A stretch of 64,000 bases of DNA from Serinicoccus chungangensis. Its GTDB lineage: Bacteria; Actinomycetota; Actinomycetes; Actinomycetales; Dermatophilaceae. Below, in pieces: positions 16,472 to 25,156 of this stretch. Below the pieces are notes generated by a model, which saw only the letters and a program-made list of their open reading frames with translations, was not told where the DNA came from and made no database searches. The position numbers and the translations under genes were made by a program. The stretch covers positions 51,759-115,758 of the forward strand of contig NZ_LQBL01000033.1 of the NCBI RefSeq assembly GCF_001483745.1, in the 5' to 3' direction. The number at the start of each line of letters is the position of its first letter. Position 1 is the stretch's first letter.

Positions 16472-18003
16472 CGCGGGCTCCCTCCGAAGTCCTCCGGGAA
16501 GTGGGTGAGGGCGCTGCGGACCGGGACGGGCGTGAGGCCGCCCATGGCGCACAGCGAGCCGGTGGTCATGGTGGCGCAGAGGTCCTCGAGGAGGACGAAG
16601 AGCTGGTCGCGGCCCTCGGTGCCGGCCGGTGTGCTGGTGATGCGGTCGATCGTCTCGACGCCGCGGGTGGAGCCGATGCGGCACGGGGTGCACTTGCCGC
16701 AGGACTCGACGGCGCAGAACTCCATGGCGAACCGGGCCATCCGGGCCATGTCGACGGTGTCGTCGAAGACGACCAGACCGCCGTGCCCGAGCATGCCGCC
16801 GGCCTCGGCCAGCTCCTCGTAGCCCATGGGGACGTCGAGGCGGTCGGCCGGGAGGTAGGCGCCGAGCGGGCCTCCGACCTGGACCGCACGCACCGGGCGT
16901 CCGCTGCGGGTGCCGCCGCCGACGTCCTCGACCAGCTCGCGGAGGCTGACGCCGAGCGGCGCCTCGTAGACGCCGCCGCGGGCGATGTTGCCGGCCAGCT
17001 GGAAGATCTGGGTGCCGCGGGACCGGCCGACACCGCGTGCGGCATACGCCTCGCCCCCGTCGGCCAGGATCATCGGGATCGCGGCGAAGGACAGCAGGTT
17101 GTTGACGACCGTGGGACTGCCCCACAGCCCGCGCAGGGCCGGGATCGGCGGCTTGGCGCGGACCTCGCCGCGACGGCCCTCGAGAGACTCCAGCATGGAG
17201 GTCTCCTCGCCGCAGATGTAGGCGCCGGCACCGACCCGGACCTGCAGCCGGAAGGACCGGCCGCTGCCGGCCACGTCGTCCCCGAGGTAGCCGTGCTCGG
17301 CGGCCACGGCGATGGCGTCGCGCAACCGGGAGATGGCGTCCGGGTACTCGCTGCGGCAGTAGATGTAGCCCTCGGTCGCGCCGAGGGTGACCGCGGCGAT
17401 GGTCATGCCCTCGAGGAGGGTGAAGGGGTCGGCCTCGGCGAGGATGCGGTCGGCGAAGGTGCCCGAGTCGCCCTCGTCGAGGTTGCAGGCGACGAACTTC
17501 TGCTCCGCCTCCGCCTGCAGGACGGTGCGCCACTTGATGCCCGTGGGGAAACCGGCACCGCCACGGCCGCGCAGCCCGGACGCCACCACCTCCTCGACGA
17601 CGTCGGCGGGGTCCAGCTCGAGCGCCCGGCGCAGTCCGGCCCACCCGCCCTGGGCCTCGTAGGCGTGGATGTCGGTCGGCTCGGCCAGGCCGATCCGGGC
17701 CAGGCTCACCCGGTCCTGCGCGGTGAGCCACGGGTCCTCGTCGACGACCCCGATGCAGGACTCGTGCTCGGAGCCGTCGAGCAGACCTGCCTCGAGCAGG
17801 GACGGGACGGCCTCCGCCGTCACCCCGGCGTAGCCGACCCGCCCCCGGTCGGTCTCGACCTCCACGAGCGGCTCGCGCCAGAGCATGCCGCGGGTGCCGT
17901 TGCGCCGGACCGTGACGCCGTCGACCGCGGCCAGCGCGGCGGCCACCTCGTCGGCGCCGACGGCGCGCGCCGAGGAGTCCTGGGGCACCCACACGGTGGT
18001 CAT
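16468..18003 (-). CDS. fdsB: NAD-dependent formate dehydrogenase beta subunit (NuoF-like)
   Basis: This 511-residue subunit passes electrons to NAD+. It has an N-terminal thioredoxin-like region, then SGLRGRGGAGFPTGIKW, the glycine-rich NADH/FMN-binding segment of the NuoF family, and C-terminal SCGKCTPCRIGSTRG providing three ligands of a [4Fe-4S] cluster. A further Cys near SLCAMGG is the probable fourth. It overlaps fdsG upstream and fdsA downstream by ATGA, so the subunits are translationally coupled. Confidence 0.95.
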   Translation of the reverse strand: MTTVWVPQDSSARAVGADEVAAALAAVDGVTVRRNGTRGMLWREPLVEVETDRGRVGYAGVTAEAVPSLLEAGLLDGSEHESCIGVVDEDPWLTAQDRVSLARIGLAEPTDIHAYEAQGGWAGLRRALELDPADVVEEVVASGLRGRGGAGFPTGIKWRTVLQAEAEQKFVACNLDEGDSGTFADRILAEADPFTLLEGMTIAAVTLGATEGYIYCRSEYPDAISRLRDAIAVAAEHGYLGDDVAGSGRSFRLQVRVGAGAYICGEETSMLESLEGRRGEVRAKPPIPALRGLWGSPTVVNNLLSFAAIPMILADGGEAYAARGVGRSRGTQIFQLAGNIARGGVYEAPLGVSLRELVEDVGGGTRSGRPVRAVQVGGPLGAYLPADRLDVPMGYEELAEAGGMLGHGGLVVFDDTVDMARMARFAMEFCAVESCGKCTPCRIGSTRGVETIDRITSTPAGTEGRDQLFVLLEDLCATMTTGSLCAMGGLTPVPVRSALTHFPEDFGGSPR

Positions 18004-18482
18004 CGGGACCAGCCTGACTCCGCCGCGGCGATGTCGTCAATGGTCACCCGGGCCCGCAACCGGCCGTCGATGCTCGCGCTGGGGCCGAGGGCGCAGTTGC
18101 CGAAGCAGAAGACCTCGCGGACCTCGACGTCCTCCCGGTGGGCGAAGTGGTCCTGGGCCGCGTCGAAGAGGGCTGCCGCACCGACGGACTGGCACGCCTC
18201 CGCGCGGCAGATCTGGACCTGGTGGTCGGGCGCGGGATGCCGGCGGAAGTCGTGGTAGAAGCTCACGGTGCCGTGGACCTCGGCCACCGAGAGGTTGAGC
18301 ACGTCGGCGATCTCGCTGACGTCCTCGTCGGCGAGGTAGCCGTGCTCGGCCTGGACGGCGTGCAGGATCTCCAGGAGCGGCCCCCGCTCCCCGGCATACC
18401 CCTGCGCGACCTCCCGGGTGACCTCGGCCCGGGCCGACCTGGGGGTCAGCTCCTCCGTCTGCTGCCGACCTGCACGCGCCAC
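18000..18482 (-). CDS. fdsG: NAD-dependent formate dehydrogenase gamma subunit (NuoE-like)
   Basis: This subunit of about 160 residues has a thioredoxin-like [2Fe-2S] fold. Ligands are visible as ICRAEACQSVG (two Cys) and VFCFGNCALGPS (two Cys). The start is the GTG at 18482, because GGGAGG lies 6 nt upstream and the length then equals usual FdsG; the frame stays open to 18575. It is the first gene of fdsG-B-A-D. An fdhD sulfurtransferase, usually needed for activity, is not in this window. Confidence 0.9.
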   Translation of the reverse strand: MARAGRQQTEELTPRSARAEVTREVAQGYAGERGPLLEILHAVQAEHGYLADEDVSEIADVLNLSVAEVHGTVSFYHDFRRHPAPDHQVQICRAEACQSVGAAALFDAAQDHFAHREDVEVREVFCFGNCALGPSASIDGRLRARVTIDDIAAAESGWSR

Positions 18483-18679
18483 GTCGCGCCTCCCGTCGTT
18501 GGGTGATGCTCCCACTCTACGACGGCGGACCGACAGTGAGCAGGACCGAGATCCCGCGCCGTGCGCGGTGGGCACGGCGCTCGGGTCTGTGAGCAGGCGG
18601 GCCGGCTGGCCGAGGTGGCCCTGGAGGCGGATCGCCGCAGGTCAGCAGGTATGTCGGTGGTCGCTGGTTGGGTGGGTTC

Positions 18680-20203
18680 ATGGAAGAGCTCGGGGGAGTG
18701 CAGGAGCGGCGGCTCGACGCGTGGTCGGCCGGGTCGATCGCCGCGGCGGCCCCGCCAGAATGGGTGGGTGCGCCGACGTGGGAGTCGCTGTCGCGGGACC
18801 ACACCACCGACCATGCCGCAGGCGGCGCTGGGTGGCGTCACGGCGACGAGGGCGAGGACACCGAGGACGCCGGTGGGTGGGACCCCGAGGACGAGATCGA
18901 CGGTCTGGGTGCGGAGGCGTACGCCGCGTTCATGGCGGAGGTCTACGACGCGCTGGACGGGCGGGGTCGGGACCTGCCGGCGCGGGAGCTGCACGGTGGT
19001 CTGGTCGAGGCGCGGTCCGCGTTGGGGCGGGCGGCCCTGACGCCCGAGGAGGCCGTCACCGTCCTGGACGACGCCCTGGTGGAGGCGATCGAGTCGGTCG
19101 GGCGGTTGCACACGCAGCTGGGGGCGGTGGGGTTCAGGCTGGCGAGGGAGGCCGCCGCCCGGGGCCTGCACCGGGAGGTCGCGCTGTCGTTGACGGACTG
19201 GTTGCGGGTGCGCTGCCCCTGGCTGAGCACGCAGGAGGCCGCGCAGGTCACCGATGTGGTGAGGGCGTGCGACTCACCGGTCACGGCGCAGATCGGTGAC
19301 GCGGTCGCCGGCGGGACCGTGCCGGTGCACCGGGCGGCGCTGGTCGCGCGGACGATGAGGCGGCTGGAAGGGTGCCTGGACGTCGACCAGCGGGAGGCCT
19401 ATGCCGAGATCGCCACCCGGGCCGCGGCGCGCCGGGACCTGCCGGACAAGGACCTGGCCCGGGTCTGCCACCAGCTCGTCGAGGACCTGCTGCACGAGGC
19501 GAGGCCGGGGGAGCGTGAGCGGGCCGCGCACGAGCTGCGGTCGGTCACCGCGCGTCGGGTCGGCCCGGGGCTGACCCGCTTCACGGTCGACGCCCCCGAC
19601 GGCGTCGCCGCCACGATCAACGGGGTGCTGACCTCGGCGCTGGCCGCGCCGGCACCCGTCAAGGACGACCGGGGCGAGGTCGTCGAGCCCGACGTCCGCA
19701 CCCCCGCCCAGCGACGCTTCGACGCGCTGGCCACCACCATCGGACGAGGCATCGGCAACCCGGGGGCACCGCCCTCGACGGCACGGGCCACGGTCCTGCT
19801 GGTCATCCCCTTCGACCCCGCCCGCGGGGTGCCCTTCGGTCCGGCCACGACGGCCACCGGTGACTACGTGCCGCCCCGGCAGGCCGTCGAGATCGCGTGC
19901 GGTGCCGACGTGACGCCGGTGTGGCTGTCCGCCGACGGCGCTCCGCTCGCGCTCGGCCGCGGCGCCCGCTATGCCACCCCCGCGCAGTGGAAGGCCCTGG
20001 TCGTGCGGGACGGAGGCTGCTCCTTCCCGGGGTGCAGCGCGCTCCCGCAGTGGTGCGACAGCCACCACGTCGACCACTGGGCCCGAGGCGGCCAGACCGA
20101 CGTGGACCGGATGACCCTGCTGTGCGGACGGCACCACACCCACGTGCACCAGCACGACCTCACCGCCACCATCAGCGGCGGCACCGTCACCTGGCACGTC
20201 TGA
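18680..20203 (+). CDS. DUF222/13E12-type protein with C-terminal HNH nuclease domain
   Basis: This 507-residue protein has a long DUF222-like helical region and a C-terminal HNH motif with zinc-type cysteines: CSFPGCSALPQWCDSHHVDH, then LLCGRHHTHVH. Such proteins are multicopy in many actinobacteria (REP13E12 family in mycobacteria) and are sometimes linked to mobile elements, but their function is not established. No terminal repeats or transposase are seen around it. The start is the ATG at 18680; the frame also allows 18668. Confidence 0.85.
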   Translation: MEELGGVQERRLDAWSAGSIAAAAPPEWVGAPTWESLSRDHTTDHAAGGAGWRHGDEGEDTEDAGGWDPEDEIDGLGAEAYAAFMAEVYDALDGRGRDLPARELHGGLVEARSALGRAALTPEEAVTVLDDALVEAIESVGRLHTQLGAVGFRLAREAAARGLHREVALSLTDWLRVRCPWLSTQEAAQVTDVVRACDSPVTAQIGDAVAGGTVPVHRAALVARTMRRLEGCLDVDQREAYAEIATRAAARRDLPDKDLARVCHQLVEDLLHEARPGERERAAHELRSVTARRVGPGLTRFTVDAPDGVAATINGVLTSALAAPAPVKDDRGEVVEPDVRTPAQRRFDALATTIGRGIGNPGAPPSTARATVLLVIPFDPARGVPFGPATTATGDYVPPRQAVEIACGADVTPVWLSADGAPLALGRGARYATPAQWKALVVRDGGCSFPGCSALPQWCDSHHVDHWARGGQTDVDRMTLLCGRHHTHVHQHDLTATISGGTVTWHV

Positions 20204-20276
20204 CCACCCCGCCCCGCAGCCGACCCGAGCGGATCGGCGGCACGGGCGTGTCCGACGACAGGTCCCATGCTCCTCC

Positions 20277-20366
20277 GCCAGCCGGCGCTGGCCCTCTCAC
20301 CCCATGGTGCGCTGCCCGTCGCCAGCCCGGCGCTGGCCCTCTCACCCCATGGTGCGCTGCCCGTCG
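20277..20366. repeat. 45-bp tandem duplication with repeated hairpin between convergent genes
   Basis: A 40-bp identical block occurs at 20282-20321 and 20327-20366. Each copy begins with a hairpin, GCCAGC-CGGC-GCTGGC at 20277-20292 and GCCAGC-CCGGC-GCTGGC at 20321-20337. The second copy contains the last codons and stop of the DinB-like gene, so the first is a duplicate of that gene end. The paired hairpins could terminate transcription from both sides. Confidence 0.85.
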
Positions 20367-20896
20367 ATCGACTCCCGGATGATGTCGGCGTGCCCGGCAT
20401 GCTGCGAGATCTCGGCGATCAGGTGCAGGGCCACGCGGCGCACGGACCACGAGACACCCTCCTCGAACCACGGCGCGGCCGGGAGCGGGTGCGACAGGTC
20501 CAGGTCCGCCTCCTGCACAAGGCGCGCCGTCTCCCGTCCCACGTCGAGGACCCGCTGCCGCAGGACGGGCAGCGTCTCGTCGTCGGTCAGGTCGAAGCGG
20601 TGGTCCTCCCACTCGCCCCAGTCCTCACCGCCCTCCGCCGCGACGGCGTCGACCGCGTCCCAGTCGACGTCCTGGTCGTACGAGGCCCCGAACGCCTCGG
20701 CCCCGCGCAGGGCGAACTGCATCCACTCCGCCTCGGTGTCCGCGACGTGCTTGAGGATCGAGGCGATGCTGAGCGCGCTGACCGTGCTCGCCGTCCGGGC
20801 CTGCTCCTCCGTCAGCCCCTCGCTGGTCTGCAGCAGGAAGCCTCGGTGCCGGTCGAGCGCGGAGATGAGGTCGCTCCGCTCGGTGTGCGATGCCAT
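20342..20896 (-). CDS. DinB-family (DUF664-like) protein
   Basis: This 184-residue four-helix-bundle protein has the DinB/DUF664 pattern: an N-terminal RSDLISALDRHRGFLL helix, ASILKHVADTEAEWM carrying a putative metal His, and ALHLIAEISQHAGHADIIRE, the conserved C-terminal HxxxHxGH-type segment. Family members are metal-binding and some act as thiol transferases; the substrate here is unknown. The ATG at 20896 is preferred over an upstream TTG because TAGATT lies 7 nt before it and there is no Shine-Dalgarno. Confidence 0.85.
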   Translation of the reverse strand: MASHTERSDLISALDRHRGFLLQTSEGLTEEQARTASTVSALSIASILKHVADTEAEWMQFALRGAEAFGASYDQDVDWDAVDAVAAEGGEDWGEWEDHRFDLTDDETLPVLRQRVLDVGRETARLVQEADLDLSHPLPAAPWFEEGVSWSVRRVALHLIAEISQHAGHADIIRESIDGQRTMG

Positions 20897-20903
20897 GGGA
20901 GGC

Positions 20904-20909
20904 AATCTA
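20904..20909 (-). promoter_or_regulatory. -10 hexamer TAGATT, 7 nt before a start codon
   Basis: On the minus strand TAGATT is followed by 7 nt and the ATG of the DinB-like gene, consistent with a leaderless transcript. Confidence 0.5.
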
Positions 20910-20987
20910 GGACTCCCCGGGGCCTGATGACCAGGGGTGGAGGGGTGACCGCGCCTGTGATGACGGCGCTCGACACCACTTCTCCTG

Positions 20988-21011
20988 CACCCTGCTCCTC
21001 CGAGCAGGGTG
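20988..21011 (-). terminator. Hairpin downstream of the small membrane protein gene
   Basis: A perfect 10-bp stem, CACCCTGCTC and GAGCAGGGTG with loop CTCC, begins 10 bp after the stop of the 21021-21431 gene. There is no T-run, which is common for actinobacterial terminators. Confidence 0.6.
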
Positions 21012-21020
21012 TGGGCCAGG

Positions 21021-21431
21021 TCAGCCGTGGAGAGGGCTCGGTGGTCCGTCTCGTTCGACCCCCTCAGAAGGCCTCCTGAGCAGCAGCGCGACGGTCAGCA
21101 CGAAGCCCACCGGCCAGGCCACCAGAAGCAGCAGCAGGATCAGGTCGGTGCCCGACCCGCCGAGGGTCGACCCCGGCTGCTCCAGCTCGGCCAGCCGTGA
21201 GCCGACGAGATGCACACCCAACGCGACGGTCGCGAAGGCGAACAGCGCCGGGGCCCATCCAAGGGGGTGCCGAGGCGCCAGTGCCGTCACCACGAGCGCG
21301 ACGGACGCTCCCCCGACCAGTCCGGAGGCCGTGGCGCGGGACGCGGGATAGTCGTCCACGAGCACCCACAGGACACCGAGCACCACCAGGGTCGCGTAGC
21401 CCCACGTCGCCCAGACGACTCCTGACCTCAT
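21021..21431 (-). CDS. Small membrane protein of unknown function
   Basis: This 136-residue protein has four predicted membrane segments (near residues 9-27, 38-53, 58-77 and 96-118) and a short basic C-terminal tail. I recognise no family. Its ATG overlaps the stop of the MOSC gene (ATGA, 21428-21431), so it is probably translated with that gene. It is followed by a terminator-like hairpin. Confidence 0.7.
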   Translation of the reverse strand: MRSGVVWATWGYATLVVLGVLWVLVDDYPASRATASGLVGGASVALVVTALAPRHPLGWAPALFAFATVALGVHLVGSRLAELEQPGSTLGGSGTDLILLLLLVAWPVGFVLTVALLLRRPSEGVERDGPPSPLHG

Positions 21432-22306
21432 CGGCTGTCCGCCGCCCCCGCCTCCCCCGCCGCCCGCGTCGTCTCAGTCGTCTCCGCCCTCTCCGGCACG
21501 AGCTCGTCCCCCACGGCGACGGTCCCCCGTCCGCCGGTCAGTCCCACGGGCACCAGGCGGATGCCGAACCAGGTGGTGCCGTCCCACCTGCGGTGCCGAG
21601 CGAGGGTGCGGATCGGCTCCTTGCCCGTCTCCAGCGTCTGCGTGTCGATCTGCGTCATGACGCAGCGGTCGCACAGCTCGGTGCGGCGGTAGCGGACCTG
21701 GCCGACCGTGACGAACTCCCAGGTGTCCTCGACGAAGGGCTCGACGCCCGGACCGTCGACGACGAGGTTGGGACGGAACCGGCTCATCGGTACCGGCTCG
21801 CCACCGCCCTCGAGGATCCAGTCGCCGAGCCGAGCCAGCGAAGCCTCCGTCGTCAGCAGCAGCGGCCCGGTGTCGGCGAGCGACACCGACTCCCCCTCCT
21901 GGCCACCGTGCGCACCGGAGATCCGGCGCACGGTCGGGTCCTCCTGCCACACCAGGCGCAGCCCTCGCCCCGCCCTGTCGCTGACCCACTCGCTGACGTC
22001 CTGGTCGGCCGGCGGCGCGAACCCCTGCCGCGAGTGACCGACCGGGACCGGGGGCACCCCGAGCGGGGTCTCCACGAGGATGGAGTCGCCGTCCCGCGCG
22101 GTGATCCGGATGGTCTCCTCGTCCACGGTCGTCGCGGTCAGCCCCAGCAGCTCGTGGCACTCGCGGGCGGTCACCGGGAAGCCGTCCGGCCCCACGACAC
22201 CCCAGCGCCGGTCCCCCTCCAGCCCCCACGGCTCGACCACGGACTCGCCCACCGACTCCCCGCCGAAGGACTTGACGGGATACCTCCACAGCTCGCTCAC
22301 GCGCAT
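21428..22306 (-). CDS. MOSC-domain protein (mARC/YcbX-like)
   Basis: This 292-residue protein has an N-terminal MOSC beta-barrel domain (ELWRYPVKSFGGES, then GLEGDRRWGVV) and a C-terminal MOSC domain with CDRCVMTQID, the conserved Cys region that in mARC and YcbX binds the molybdenum cofactor. Such proteins reduce N-hydroxylated compounds, usually with a separate or fused ferredoxin; no ferredoxin domain is present here. It is probably another consumer of the cofactor made at 1-7 kb. Only a weak GAGG lies directly before the ATG. Confidence 0.85.
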   Translation of the reverse strand: MRVSELWRYPVKSFGGESVGESVVEPWGLEGDRRWGVVGPDGFPVTARECHELLGLTATTVDEETIRITARDGDSILVETPLGVPPVPVGHSRQGFAPPADQDVSEWVSDRAGRGLRLVWQEDPTVRRISGAHGGQEGESVSLADTGPLLLTTEASLARLGDWILEGGGEPVPMSRFRPNLVVDGPGVEPFVEDTWEFVTVGQVRYRRTELCDRCVMTQIDTQTLETGKEPIRTLARHRRWDGTTWFGIRLVPVGLTGGRGTVAVGDELVPERAETTETTRAAGEAGAADSR

Positions 22307-22384
22307 ACCTCAGCGTGTCACGACACCCCCGACCCCGCGCGGGAACGCCACGGTCCCGCCCCCCGCCTCGTGTAGACAGGACCC

Positions 22385-23653
22385 ATGACATCGCCGTCGC
22401 AGACCACCAAGAGCTCGCGGGAGGGTTGGAGCCTCGTCGGCCCGGGCCTCATCGTCGCCGCCACCGGCGTGGGCGCCGCCGACCTCGTCGCCACCGTCAT
22501 CGCGGGGCAACGCTTCGGCTACGCCCTGCTCTGGGCGGTCGTCGTCGGCTGCCTGCTCAAGGTGGTCCTCGTCGAGGGCGCCGGCCGGTACTCCCTCGCG
22601 ACGGGCAACACGATCTACGAGGGCTGGGCGACGCTCGGCCGGTGGACGAGCTGGTACTTCGCTCCCTACATCGTCATCTGGGGCTTCGTCTACGGCGCCG
22701 CCGCCATGGCGGGGACCGGCCTGCCGCTGCACAGCCTCTTCCCGTGGCTCTCGGTGACCGGCTGGGGGGTCCTGTCCGGCCTCGTCGGCGCGGCGCTCGT
22801 GTGGTTCGGCCGGTATGCCTTCTTCGAGAAGGTCTGCGCGGCGCTGGTGGGCGTCATGTTCGTGACGATGTTCCTGGCCGCGCTGCTCACCCTCCCCAAC
22901 ATCCCCGAGCTCGTCGCCGGCCTGGTCCCGCGGATCCCCGAGGGGGGCCTCATCAACGTCCTGTCCGTCGCGGGCGGGGTCGGCGGCACCATCACGCTCG
23001 CGGCCTACGGCTACTGGATCCGGGAGAAGGGCTGGACCACCCCCGGCCACATGCGGGTCATGCGCCTCGACAACACCGTCGCCTACACCGTCACCGGCAT
23101 CTTCGTCATCTCCACGCTCATCGTCGGAGCCGAGCTGCTCTACTCCGCCGGCATCGCGGTCGAGACCGGGGACGAGGGTCTGCTGGACCTTTCCGAGGTC
23201 CTGCGGGACCGGTACGGCGCATGGGCGGGGACCGTCTTCCTCGTCGGCTTCTGGGCGGCCGCCATGAGCTCACTGGTGGGCGTGTGGAACGGCGTCTCGA
23301 TGATGTTCGCCGACTTCGTGGGTCACGCCCGGAAGCTCCCCAAGGACCACCCGAGCACCCGGCTGGGCGGCACCTGGTACCGCGCCTACATCCTCTGGCT
23401 GACCTTCCCGCCCATGATCATGCTGTTCCTGGGCCAGCCGGTGTGGCTGATCCTGGCCTACGGCGTGCTCGGAGCCTTCTTCATGCCCTTCCTCGCCGTC
23501 ACCCTCCTGTGGATCCTCAACACGTCCCGGACCCCGCAGGAATGGCGCAACGGGCCGGTGGTCAACGTCCTCATGGCCATCTGCGCGCTGCTCTTCGCCT
23601 GGCTGGCCGTCACCCAGGTCCAGAGCGCGCTCGAGCGGGCGTTCGGCGGCTGA
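22385..23653 (+). CDS. Nramp-related membrane transporter lacking the usual metal-binding motifs
   Basis: This 422-residue protein has about 11 membrane segments and an Nramp-like N-terminus (GWSLVGPGLIVAATGVGAADL). In canonical Nramp proteins helix 1 carries DPGN and helix 6 carries an MPH motif, both contacting the metal. Here helix 1 reads GAAD at the equivalent place, and the helix 6 region reads GGTITLAAYGYWIREKG. It therefore belongs to a divergent Nramp-related branch, and transport of Mn or Fe should not be assumed. Confidence 0.75.
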   Translation: MTSPSQTTKSSREGWSLVGPGLIVAATGVGAADLVATVIAGQRFGYALLWAVVVGCLLKVVLVEGAGRYSLATGNTIYEGWATLGRWTSWYFAPYIVIWGFVYGAAAMAGTGLPLHSLFPWLSVTGWGVLSGLVGAALVWFGRYAFFEKVCAALVGVMFVTMFLAALLTLPNIPELVAGLVPRIPEGGLINVLSVAGGVGGTITLAAYGYWIREKGWTTPGHMRVMRLDNTVAYTVTGIFVISTLIVGAELLYSAGIAVETGDEGLLDLSEVLRDRYGAWAGTVFLVGFWAAAMSSLVGVWNGVSMMFADFVGHARKLPKDHPSTRLGGTWYRAYILWLTFPPMIMLFLGQPVWLILAYGVLGAFFMPFLAVTLLWILNTSRTPQEWRNGPVVNVLMAICALLFAWLAVTQVQSALERAFGG

Positions 23654-23775
23654 GCCGACGACGTCGGTGGTATGCGGGGGTGGGCGGCCGACGCCCTGCG
23701 CCCGGCCGGCACAGGGACCGCTGTACGACCTGATGTAGTAGCATGGCTGCACGCCGTCGACGTCAGGAGCAGCCC

Positions 23776-24207
23776 ATGAGCGACTCGCCCACGACCACCC
23801 TCTCCGAGCGGGAGTGCTGGGACCTCCTGGCCGCGCACGAGTTCGGCCGGCTGGCCTACCACCTCACCGACGAGGTCCACATCGCCCCGGTGAACTACGC
23901 CGTCGACCGCGACCGCCTCGTCTTCCGGACCGCCGAGGGCTCCAAGCTGCTGGGCGTCGTCATGGACTCCGACGTCGCTTTCGAGATCGACCAGGTCGAC
24001 GACGACGCGGAGACCGCCTGGAGCGTCATCGCCCGCGGCACGGCCGGGGTCCTCGAGGGCCAGGAGGCCCGCGAGGTCGACAACCTGCGGCTGCGGCCCT
24101 GGGTCGGCACCGAGAAGTTCAACGTCGTCGCCATCACCATCACCGAGGTCAGCGGGCGGAGGTTCGCTCTGAGCCGTCCGTGGCGGCACCTGCGGCGGCA
24201 CGGCTGA
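23776..24207 (+). CDS. Pyridoxamine 5'-phosphate oxidase-like flavin/F420-binding protein
   Basis: This 143-residue split-barrel protein has LSERECWDLLAAHEFGRLAY, VHIAPVNYAVDRDRLVFRT and EGSKLLGVVMDSDVAFEID, the order typical of the actinobacterial PPOX-like group that binds FMN or F420. The exact reaction is unknown. The ATG at 23776 has AGGAG 6 nt upstream and is preferred over an in-frame ATG at 23743. The last 59 bp overlap the convergent TauE gene. Confidence 0.85.
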   Translation: MSDSPTTTLSERECWDLLAAHEFGRLAYHLTDEVHIAPVNYAVDRDRLVFRTAEGSKLLGVVMDSDVAFEIDQVDDDAETAWSVIARGTAGVLEGQEAREVDNLRLRPWVGTEKFNVVAITITEVSGRRFALSRPWRHLRRHG

Positions 24208-25063
24208 CCCGCAGCGCCGCCACGACGTAGCTCAGCGCACCCAGCCAGACCGCGACGATCACGGCATACACGACGGAGCGGGTCACGTCGCCGGCGTCGA
24301 CGAGCTCAGCGCGCAGGAGCGTCCGGGCGTTGGTGAGCACGATGAGCCCGCCGACCCCCACCCCGAGCAGCCGCGGCGGGATGACCCGCACCAGCCAGGC
24401 GGCGATCGGCGCCGCGACGATCCCCCCGGCGAGCAGCGCCAGCACCCACGTGACGTTGATCCCCTGGTGCCCCAGACCCACGAGGAAGCCCAGGCTGGCG
24501 GCCAGCGCGACGAGGAACTCCGAGGCGCTGATCGAGCCGACGACCCGCCGCGGCTCCATCCGGCCGCTCGCCAGCAGCGCGGGCGTACCCACGGGACCCC
24601 ACCCGCCGCCACCGGTCGCGTCCAGGAAGCCCGCGAACAGGCCGAGCGGGGCCAGGAACCGGTGCCGCAACGGCTGGCCGATGCGGTCGGTCCGCATGCC
24701 GGCCCGGGTGAACCGGGCGAGCAGGTAGACCCCCAGGACCAGCAGGATGGTGGCGGTGATCGGCCGGGCGACCTCGGCGTCGATCGAGCTGAGCACGGTG
24801 GCACCGAGGAAGGCGCCCACCGCACCCGGCACACCCACCCGCCAGACGACCGCCCAGTCGACGTTGCCGAACTTCCAGTGCGACGCGCCGGAGGCCAGCG
24901 TCGTCCCGATCTCGGCCAGGTGGACCGTCGCCGAGGCTGCCGCCGGGTTGGTGCCGAGCATGAGCAGCAGCGTGGTGGTCGTCACGCCGTAGGCCATGCC
25001 GAGGCCGCCGTCGACCAGCTGGGCCGCGAGCCCGACGAGCGCGAGCAGGATGAGTTGACGCAT
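24149..25063 (-). CDS. TauE/SafE-family sulfite/organosulfonate exporter
   Basis: This 304-residue protein has about eight membrane segments and the family pattern of two repeats: VDGGLGMAYGVTTTTLLL near the start and FAGFLDATGGGGWGPVGTPALL in the middle. TauE/SafE proteins move sulfite, sulfoacetate or other organic anions; the substrate here is not known. AGGAGG precedes the ATG. An AT-rich promoter with GGATTAA repeats separates it from a divergent Rrf2 regulator, which suggests control by that protein. Confidence 0.85.
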   Translation of the reverse strand: MRQLILLALVGLAAQLVDGGLGMAYGVTTTTLLLMLGTNPAAASATVHLAEIGTTLASGASHWKFGNVDWAVVWRVGVPGAVGAFLGATVLSSIDAEVARPITATILLVLGVYLLARFTRAGMRTDRIGQPLRHRFLAPLGLFAGFLDATGGGGWGPVGTPALLASGRMEPRRVVGSISASEFLVALAASLGFLVGLGHQGINVTWVLALLAGGIVAAPIAAWLVRVIPPRLLGVGVGGLIVLTNARTLLRAELVDAGDVTRSVVYAVIVAVWLGALSYVVAALRVSRAAAGAATDGSERTSAR

Positions 25064-25111
25064 GAGCCCCTCCTGAAGGGGTGAGAGCCACGGGACCGGC
25101 CGGGGTCGGCC

Positions 25112-25156
25112 GGATTAATCCTGCTAATCCTGTCGGTCGACTAGGATTAATGTCAA
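25112..25156 (-). promoter_or_regulatory. TauE promoter with GGATTAA/TTAATCC operator repeats
   Basis: On the minus strand: -35 TTGACA (25156-25151), an 18-bp spacer and -10 CAGGAT (25132-25127). TTAATCC/GGATTAA half-sites lie in the spacer (25144-25150), as CTAATCC over the -10 (25124-25130), and as the perfect palindrome GGATTAATCC (25112-25121) at the expected transcription start. This AT-rich patch is unlike its surroundings and fits a repressor site for the adjacent Rrf2 protein. Confidence 0.65.

Noticed and set aside
18680-20203. Mobile element around the HNH/DUF222 gene
   Set aside because: No terminal inverted repeats, target duplications or transposase were found.
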